Below are positions 7,319-11,228 of a DNA stretch of 11,228 nt, one piece after another; position 1 is the first letter of the stretch; each line of letters opens with the position of its first letter. The position numbers were made by a program, and so were the translations under genes. The notes under the pieces are model-generated. The model saw only the letters and a list, made by a program, of their open reading frames with translations. It searched no databases and was not told the origin of the DNA. This stretch comes from an uncultured Desulfomonile sp. (GTDB taxonomy: Bacteria > Desulfobacterota > Desulfomonilia > Desulfomonilales > Desulfomonilaceae): the NCBI GenBank assembly GCA_903920415.1, contig CAIXMD010000204.1, positions 1 through 11,228 of the forward strand. The letters are read 5' to 3'.

Positions 7319-7788
7319 GTCCGAACCTCCAACTCGAGGTGCTGTCGGATAAACGCCGCTGGTGCGTCTATATCGGACCCTCCTGGAAACACTTCAGCCA
7401 CTCCTATTTCTTTCAATACAGGAACGTCACGGCCTGGTATCACACCACCCACCAGGACCGTGATGTCGTCCGCTCCCTTTTCTTTCAGTAGCCCCAAGAG
7501 CTTCAAGCAAATTGGAATATGAGCCCCGGACATGATAGAAAGGCCTATAATATCGACGTCTTCCTGGATTGCGGCTTCAACAATCATCTCGACCGTTTGG
7601 TGAAGTCCAGTGTAGATAACTTCGAACCCGGCGTCCTTCAATGCATGTGCAATAACCTTGGCGCCACGGTCGTGACCGTCCAGTCCAGGTTTCGCAATAA
7701 TGATCCGCGGTATCCTCTTGAAGGCCAATTCCACCTCCATTATTCTTGATAAGCAGGAATTAAGAACTGATCTTATACCGTTTCGCAT
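7315..7788 (-). CDS. Stand-alone cobalamin-binding subunit of an acyl-CoA mutase
   Basis: A 157-residue single-domain protein of the methylmalonyl-CoA mutase C-terminal (B12-binding) family. Visible features: RIIIAKPGLDGHDRGAKVI (28-46) containing the DxHxxG cobalt-ligand motif (Asp37, His39, Gly42), GLSIMSGAH (82-90) corresponding to the SxL region, and VLVGGVIPG (111-119) with the GG motif. Such subunits normally partner a separate catalytic subunit (methylmalonyl-CoA mutase, 2-hydroxyisobutyryl-CoA mutase or similar). Here the next gene is icmF, overlapping by ATGA, which already contains its own B12 domain, so the partner is unclear and no separate catalytic chain is in the window. The ATG at 7788 is used. 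An internal ATG at codon 17 (7740) is equally close to the domain start, and neither has a strong ribosome binding site. Confidence 0.92.
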   Translation of the reverse strand: MRNGIRSVLNSCLSRIMEVELAFKRIPRIIIAKPGLDGHDRGAKVIAHALKDAGFEVIYTGLHQTVEMIVEAAIQEDVDIIGLSIMSGAHIPICLKLLGLLKEKGADDITVLVGGVIPGRDVPVLKEIGVAEVFPGGSDIDAPAAFIRQHLELEVRT

Positions 7789-7798
7789 TTATTCAAGT

Positions 7799-7845
7799 AA
7801 GTCAGGCTACAAAAAACCTCCGCTACGAACGGCAAGACCTGACTT
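7799..7845 (-). promoter_or_regulatory. Inverted repeat in the leader of the mutase operon
   Basis: AAGTCAGG and CCTGACTT form a perfect 8-bp inverted repeat (7838-7845 and 7799-7806) separated by 31 bases. The interval contains the only good Shine-Dalgarno-like GGAGG in the leader (7821-7817, minus strand) followed by six T. That GGAGG is 28 bases from the ATG at 7788, too far for normal use. The structure could occlude or present a binding site, or be chance. Confidence 0.35.
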
Positions 7846-7914
7846 CACGACCGACGCAAACCACGAACTTTTCAAAGTCACCAATTTTGCAGCGAAGCGA
7901 TATGAACCAATTGA

Positions 7915-7943
7915 ATCATAATATATGCCGAGTACCGATTCAA
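7915..7943 (-). promoter_or_regulatory. Sigma70 promoter for the B12-subunit/icmF operon
   Basis: On the minus strand TTGAAT (7943-7938) is separated by exactly 17 bases from TATGAT (7920-7915). The start would be near 7908, giving a leader of about 120 bases before the ATG at 7788. This is downstream of the terminator at 8030-8075, which separates the operon from greA and the phosphatase gene. Confidence 0.6.
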
Positions 7944-8029
7944 CAATAATAGTCTTGAATAAGCTTGTATTTGAAAGGCGACCCTGAAATCTGAAATTCT
8001 ATTCGAATCGTTCTTGTAATTTTCACGAG

Positions 8030-8075
8030 TTCGAAAAAGTAAAGGCTCGAATGTATGGTAGGAACATTCGAGCCT
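8030..8075 (-). terminator. Intrinsic terminator after the phosphatase gene
   Basis: A perfect 12-bp inverted repeat AGGCTCGAATGT/ACATTCGAGCCT (8075-8064 and 8054-8043 on the minus strand) with a 9-base loop is followed on the minus strand by TTACTTTTTC. This is the expected stem plus U-rich tail for transcripts coming from the greA-phosphatase unit. On the plus strand the stem lacks a T-run, so it points leftward. Confidence 0.75.
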
Positions 8076-8140
8076 CTCAAGCTAGTTTCTCGTAGGTAGG
8101 TATTGTTGAGTCAGACACCGTGGTCCGGCGCATGTTCCAA

Positions 8141-8250
8141 GAAAAAATTGCCACCCTCATTATTCGGAGAACACACATACTAGGCCATTCCGGTTAAAGG
8201 CTACGAAGCCTGTCCCACTTCAAGTGCCGGAACGAAATCAACAGGGTGGC
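8141..8250 (-). ncRNA. Candidate folded RNA element with U-tract in the 3' region of the phosphatase gene
   Basis: On the minus strand GCCACCCT (8250-8243) pairs perfectly with AGGGTGGC (8157-8150), which is followed by AATTTTTTC, the layout of a terminator with a large interior. The interior holds a 6-bp stem TTCCGG/CCGGAA (8232-8227 with 8193-8188) enclosing a short CAC/GTG hairpin (8216-8226) and an AGGCT/AGCCT hairpin (8198-8211), together a possible three-way junction. Further upstream ATTCCGGTT (8295-8287), which begins at the last base of the phosphatase stop codon, can pair with AACCGGAAT (8195-8187) and would compete. No known RNA family was recognised. It may be a composite terminator or a decayed repeat. 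Confidence 0.35.
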
Positions 8251-8294
8251 TTTCTATGCAATATCCAGGCTTCTCGGTCATATACAAACCGGAA

Positions 8295-9623
8295 TCAGAC
8301 CACAGGCTCCAGAGCATCCAATAGTTCCGAGATACTACTCAATACCCTGCGAGGCTGGTGGAGAGCCAGTTCTTCGGCGGAAAAAATCGGCCCTGCCACG
8401 GCAAACGCGTCTATTCCAGCATTTTGGGCAGCCTTTATGTCCAGCGGGGCATCCCCCACGTAAATCGTCTTGTCTCTGTCTATTCCCACCGATTTCATGA
8501 ACGCCTCGAACATATCTCCGGAGGGCTTGGCCCTAAACCCGTCTTCGGCTCCTATAATCAGTTCCATGTTGCCAGACAAGTCAAAGTGATCTGCCAATAT
8601 TCTCGCGTACCTGCCGCGTTTGTTCGTGACGATGCCTTTAAGCACATTCCCATTCAAGGCTTCCAAGGTTTCCTTGGCTCCCCCCATCATGGTGGTCTTT
8701 TTCAAAAAAATAGTGTCGTAATAGTCACGGAATATCTTGATCCCTAGCTCCGCCTCTTCCGGCTTCAGGAAGGATTTCACAAAATCGATCAACGAAATGG
8801 CCGTTTTTCTGACGACCTCCTCTGCTGTCATCAAGGGGTATCCTAGCTTGGAGAACATGTAATTAAATGCTTCAGTTATTGCATCAAGAGAATCTAACAA
8901 GGTGCCGTCCAAGTCGAAGGTGACCGCCTCTATGCGTCTGGTAAGGAGTCCGGGAATCTCTCTGAAGCCTTCGGCTCTGAGTGCGGGAATTCTCTCTTTC
9001 GCGCAATAAATGAACAATTCCTTGAGAGCCACAACCATATCTGACTCGCTTGCCGCATGACGATCAGACTCTCCGTCCCCAATAAGAATTATCTTGTTAT
9101 ATTCGTTTCGAAATTTGCGAAGGATGCCGCTCTTGCACGTCCCACATTTGCCGCATGAGGGATTGAAATAAGGGCTCTCAATCAAGACCTTTCCGTCATC
9201 GAGCAGGATCAGGCTATTTGCGAAGATTTCCAGATCGCGAATACCGTGCTTTCGGAAGAGCGTCAATATTGTCGCGTCGAATCCGTCGGAGACGACTTTG
9301 ACGTCAATGCCGCGATCGATGGCCCATTGCAAGAAAGCTGGAAAGTCAGGATCCAGAGATGAATGTTTGTTTACGAAGTTGTCAAGGTCATCACGGGACA
9401 TCCGCATAAGAGGAGCCACAGCTTCGTAAACTTCCCTGGAGCCTATGTCGCCACGCATGTAGCGTTTCACATGGAAACGCCATTCTGGGGCTACAAGGTG
9501 TTCACGAATGAGCCGGTTAACAGTGTCCTTGGTGGAGATAGTGCCATCAAAATCACATAATATCAATATGTTATTGGAAGGCCCTTTTTCTGAGGAGACG
9601 TCAGCAAATTTGCAGGATTTCAT
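8295..9623 (-). CDS. Tandem HAD phosphatase: MtnX/SerB-like domain fused to a phosphoglycolate-phosphatase-like domain
   Basis: A 442-residue cytoplasmic protein with two complete HAD domains. Domain 1 (~18-225) resembles MtnX/phosphoserine-phosphatase-type enzymes: nucleophile motif CDFDGTIS (Asp24, Asp26), motif II VVSDG (Ser112), a Cys-rich CGKCGTCK (157-164) whose Lys164 is the expected motif III lysine, and IGDGESD (181-187). Domain 2 (~230-442) resembles Gph: FDLDGTLLDS (236-245; Asp237, Asp239), helical cap, IVTNK (Thr333), AKPSGD (Lys366) and YVGDAPLD (388-395). Both active sites look intact, so it may dephosphorylate two different metabolites; the substrates cannot be read from the sequence. 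The ATG overlaps the greA 3' end by 23 bases, implying coupling to greA. A TTG at codon 20 would cut into the first strand, so the ATG is preferred. Confidence 0.9.
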   Translation of the reverse strand: MKSCKFADVSSEKGPSNNILILCDFDGTISTKDTVNRLIREHLVAPEWRFHVKRYMRGDIGSREVYEAVAPLMRMSRDDLDNFVNKHSSLDPDFPAFLQWAIDRGIDVKVVSDGFDATILTLFRKHGIRDLEIFANSLILLDDGKVLIESPYFNPSCGKCGTCKSGILRKFRNEYNKIILIGDGESDRHAASESDMVVALKELFIYCAKERIPALRAEGFREIPGLLTRRIEAVTFDLDGTLLDSLDAITEAFNYMFSKLGYPLMTAEEVVRKTAISLIDFVKSFLKPEEAELGIKIFRDYYDTIFLKKTTMMGGAKETLEALNGNVLKGIVTNKRGRYARILADHFDLSGNMELIIGAEDGFRAKPSGDMFEAFMKSVGIDRDKTIYVGDAPLDIKAAQNAGIDAFAVAGPIFSAEELALHQPRRVLSSISELLDALEPVV

Positions 9624-10077
9624 ATTCGCGAATTCCGTTTGGAGCCTTTACCTCTATTACATCCGACACTTCTTTACCGATTAGAGCCCGCCCCAAGGGT
9701 GAAGTAACGGAAATTACGCCTTGGCTTAAGTCGGCCTCGTCCTGTCCCAGAAGCTTGTAAACCTTTTGATCTCCTGTTTCCAGATCTTCAATTTTGACGG
9801 AGCACCCGAAAATAATGCGGTCGGTTTCGGGACGATTCGCGACATCGATTATCTCGCAGGCCGCAAGCCTTGCCTGAAGGTCTCTAATGCGTGTTTCTAT
9901 GAGAGCCTGTTTCTCTTTTGCGTAAGTGTATTCGGCGTTCTCTGATAGATCCCCGTGGCCAATGGCTGTTTCAATCTCCCTGATGACCGACGGCCTTTCG
10001 GTGCGGATCATATGATCGATTTGTTCAGTCAATTTCCGATGGCCTTCGGCCGATATGGGGCGCCTTGGCAAGCTCAT
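9601..10077 (-). CDS. greA: Transcription elongation factor GreA
   Basis: GreA enters the RNA polymerase secondary channel and stimulates cleavage of backtracked RNA, releasing stalled complexes. The 158 residues match the family length. An N-terminal antiparallel coiled coil (~10-76) carries the tip signature GDLSENAEYTYAKE (42-55), with acidic tip residues Asp43 and Glu46 corresponding to the catalytic pair. A C-terminal FKBP-like domain contains SPLGRALIGK (126-135). The ATG at 10077 is preceded by a strong GGAGGG only 3 bases away. GreA is the first gene of a leftward pair: its last 23 bases overlap the start of the double phosphatase gene. A good candidate promoter lies 43 bases upstream. 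Confidence 0.96.
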   Translation of the reverse strand: MSLPRRPISAEGHRKLTEQIDHMIRTERPSVIREIETAIGHGDLSENAEYTYAKEKQALIETRIRDLQARLAACEIIDVANRPETDRIIFGCSVKIEDLETGDQKVYKLLGQDEADLSQGVISVTSPLGRALIGKEVSDVIEVKAPNGIREYEILQIC

Positions 10078-10119
10078 GAGCCCTCCATTTTCCTGTGCTA
10101 GTTTTTCCTCAAAACATTA

Positions 10120-10149
10120 ATTTTAACAATTCATTCATGCTTAGGTCAA
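10120..10149 (-). promoter_or_regulatory. Sigma70 promoter for greA
   Basis: On the minus strand TTGACC (10149-10144) is separated by 18 bases from TAAAAT (10125-10120), one mismatch to consensus in each hexamer. The expected start near 10113 leaves a leader of about 35 bases before the ATG. This is among the strongest promoter matches in the window. Confidence 0.62.
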
Positions 10150-10283
10150 TCATAATAATGATGGTTCGTTATCGAGCCGGATAATCCCGCAATAAAGCGC
10201 TCAAACTTTGTGGAAATTCATACAGGAGTTGTGATAAAAGTAAACTTACAGCCAGTGCCGAAATTGTAGTCACTTTTGCTTGT

Positions 10284-10326
10284 AAATCCCCTTGCCTCCC
10301 TTTGGCAAGTGGGGGTTGGGGGGATT
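10284..10326. repeat. C/G-rich palindromic intergenic element
   Basis: Outer arms AATCCCC (10285-10291) and GGGGATT (10320-10326) enclose a 6-bp hairpin CTTGCC/GGCAAG (10291-10309) with a 7-base loop and a G-rich stretch GTGGGGGTTGGGGGG. From memory this type of element (AATCCCCC...CCCC...CAAAGGGGG...) is scattered between genes in many deltaproteobacterial and cyanobacterial genomes and yields spurious peptides like PPQPPLAKG. Only one copy is present here. It lies between the divergent greA and dctP promoters. Confidence 0.6.
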
Positions 10327-10351
10327 CACCAGCGTACAATCTTGTTTCATT

Positions 10352-10380
10352 CGGACAGAAATAATGGCAACTAGTATAAT
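10352..10380 (+). promoter_or_regulatory. Sigma70 promoter for the TRAP binding-protein gene
   Basis: A perfect TATAAT (10375-10380) is preceded at exactly 17 bases by CGGACA (10352-10357; four of six bases match). The start near 10387 gives a leader of about 120 bases, which contains a small TCGGC/GCCGA hairpin (10426-10441). No known riboswitch was recognised in the leader. Confidence 0.55.
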
Positions 10381-10509
10381 TTCGTGATTTGAAGATTAGT
10401 TCCCTTGGTCCTGTGCGATAAGTGATCGGCACGTCAGCCGAAGACCGGCAAAATAATCAATGGATTTGATGCCCCCAGATCGCTCCCCTAACCAAAATGG
10501 AGGTCTAGG

Positions 10510-11228
10510 ATGAAGAGATGTATCGCTCTTTTTTCTTGCGCCAGTTTGATTCTCTTGGCTTTGGCGGTTTCGTCGATTGCCGGCGAGTCTATGAAGCTCA
10601 AGTTCGGCCATGTGGCCCCCCCATTCCACGGCCAGTCAAAGGGTTGTGACGCTTTTGCGGATTACGTGAAGGAAAAAACTAACGGGTCAATTGAAATCAA
10701 GACATTCCCTTTTGGTCAGCTTGGAGGAGAAACTTCGTTGGCCGAACAGGTCCAATCAGGCACGCTTGAAATGGCATCGGTCACTACGGCGGTTCTTCAG
10801 AATTTCATCCCGGAAATGGCTGTTGTGGATCTGCCTTTCGTTTTTCCCGACCGTAAGACTGCTTACGCGGTTCTTGACGATCCTGAGGTCCAGAAAAAAA
10901 TTTTTGGCTATTTGCCGGCCAAAGGTTTTGTAGGAGTCGGTTGGACAGAGAACGAGTTTCGTGATGTGACGAACTCTAAAAGGGAAATTCGTAAACCTGA
11001 GGACCTGAAAGGCCTCAAGATTCGCGTTATGAACAGTCCGGTATATATTGATACTTTCAAACAGCTCGGTGCATCGCCTACCGATCTTCCTTTCCCGGAG
11101 ATCTACAGCGCTCTACAAAATGGCACTATCGACGCTCAGGAAAATCCTCTTCTCACTTCGATCCTTATCAAGGCAACTGAAATTACCAAATTTGTGACTA
11201 AAACCGGACATATACTCACGGAGTGCAT
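10510..11228 (+). CDS. dctP: TRAP transporter substrate-binding protein, DctP family (3' end beyond the window)
   Basis: A periplasmic solute-binding protein that hands organic acids, typically C4-dicarboxylates or related carboxylates, to a TRAP membrane permease. 239 codons are present, of a usual ~330. An ATG with GGAGG six bases upstream (10499-10503) opens a signal peptide (MKRCIALF, then ASLILLALAVSSIAG), with likely cleavage near residue 24. Family features follow: LKFGHVAPP (30-38), FPFGQLGGE (66-74), LPFVF (108-112), the carboxylate-binding arginine in GLKIRVM (Arg172), and LPFPEIYSALQNGTIDAQENP (193-213) with Asn212. The reading frame is open to the window edge. The DctQ and DctM membrane subunits would be expected downstream but are not in view. 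The exact ligand cannot be deduced. Confidence 0.93.
   Translation, partial: MKRCIALFSCASLILLALAVSSIAGESMKLKFGHVAPPFHGQSKGCDAFADYVKEKTNGSIEIKTFPFGQLGGETSLAEQVQSGTLEMASVTTAVLQNFIPEMAVVDLPFVFPDRKTAYAVLDDPEVQKKIFGYLPAKGFVGVGWTENEFRDVTNSKREIRKPEDLKGLKIRVMNSPVYIDTFKQLGASPTDLPFPEIYSALQNGTIDAQENPLLTSILIKATEITKFVTKTGHILTEC

Noticed and set aside
7789..7910. Possible cobalamin riboswitch: the minus strand reads AAGTCAGGTCTTGCC, reminiscent of the B12 box, upstream of B12-dependent genes.
   Set aside because: The box match is imperfect, no GCCACTG element or typical long upstream scaffold is present, and the predicted leader is only about 120 bases.
8150..8232. Possible tRNA or tRNA-like fold in the region downstream of the phosphatase gene.
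   Set aside because: No acceptor stem with a GTTC-type T loop or standard anticodon arm can be built; only a three-way junction is possible.
10169..10432. An 87-residue minus-strand open frame between greA and dctP.
   Set aside because: Its peptide includes ESPQPPLAKGRQGD, the translation of the palindromic repeat; there is no ribosome binding site, and the frame overlaps two promoters.
10396..10629. A 77-residue minus-strand open frame overlapping the start of dctP.
   Set aside because: It is antisense to the signal-peptide coding region of a well-supported gene and has a basic, low-complexity composition.
1..11228. CRISPR array, defence system, prophage or insertion sequence.
   Set aside because: No regularly spaced direct repeats with spacers, transposase, integrase or nuclease-like genes were seen; all large open frames have ordinary metabolic, informational or envelope assignments.

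Overview
The window looks like chromosomal DNA from a deltaproteobacterium in the broad sense (Desulfobacterota), possibly a sulfate-reducing or syntrophic acid-degrading lineage. This is inferred from gene content: a hisC-cmk-rpsA cluster, a fused isobutyryl-CoA mutase, a Gram-negative outer-membrane barrel and a TRAP-type binding protein. No ribosomal RNA or other species marker is present, so the assignment is only an inference.

Layout. (1) Positions 1-2473, minus strand: hisC, then cmk, then the first 82 codons of rpsA, which runs off the left edge. This resembles the known aromatic/histidine aminotransferase-cmk-rpsA arrangement. (2) Positions 2474-2748: a divergent regulatory region with one good promoter for hisC, one candidate promoter for the plus-strand gene, and a 12-bp tandem repeat between them. 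(3) Positions 2749-4026, plus strand: an outer-membrane protein that reads as a very short inverse autotransporter (intimin/invasin-type barrel plus one small C-terminal domain). (4) Positions 4043-7788, minus strand: a two-gene operon of a stand-alone cobalamin-binding mutase subunit translationally coupled (ATGA overlap) to IcmF, the fused isobutyryl-CoA mutase. (5) Positions 7789-8294: the operon promoter, a clear intrinsic terminator and a candidate folded RNA. (6) Positions 8295-10077, minus strand: greA followed by an overlapping gene for a protein with two different HAD phosphatase domains. (7) Positions 10078-10509: divergent promoters around a palindromic intergenic repeat. (8) Positions 10510-11228, plus strand: a DctP-family TRAP substrate-binding protein, cut off by the window end.

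How the genes work together. IcmF interconverts isobutyryl-CoA and butyryl-CoA and carries its own B12 and chaperone G-protein domains; the small B12 subunit in front of it must therefore serve another mutase or an unrecognised role. GreA, Cmk and S1 are housekeeping. The TRAP protein would capture an organic acid in the periplasm. Genes in the window are otherwise standard; I found no defence system, CRISPR array, tRNA, insertion sequence or phage gene. The points most worth a second look are the minimal inverse autotransporter, the duplicate B12 domains, the HAD-HAD fusion, and the folded 3' region at 8141-8295.
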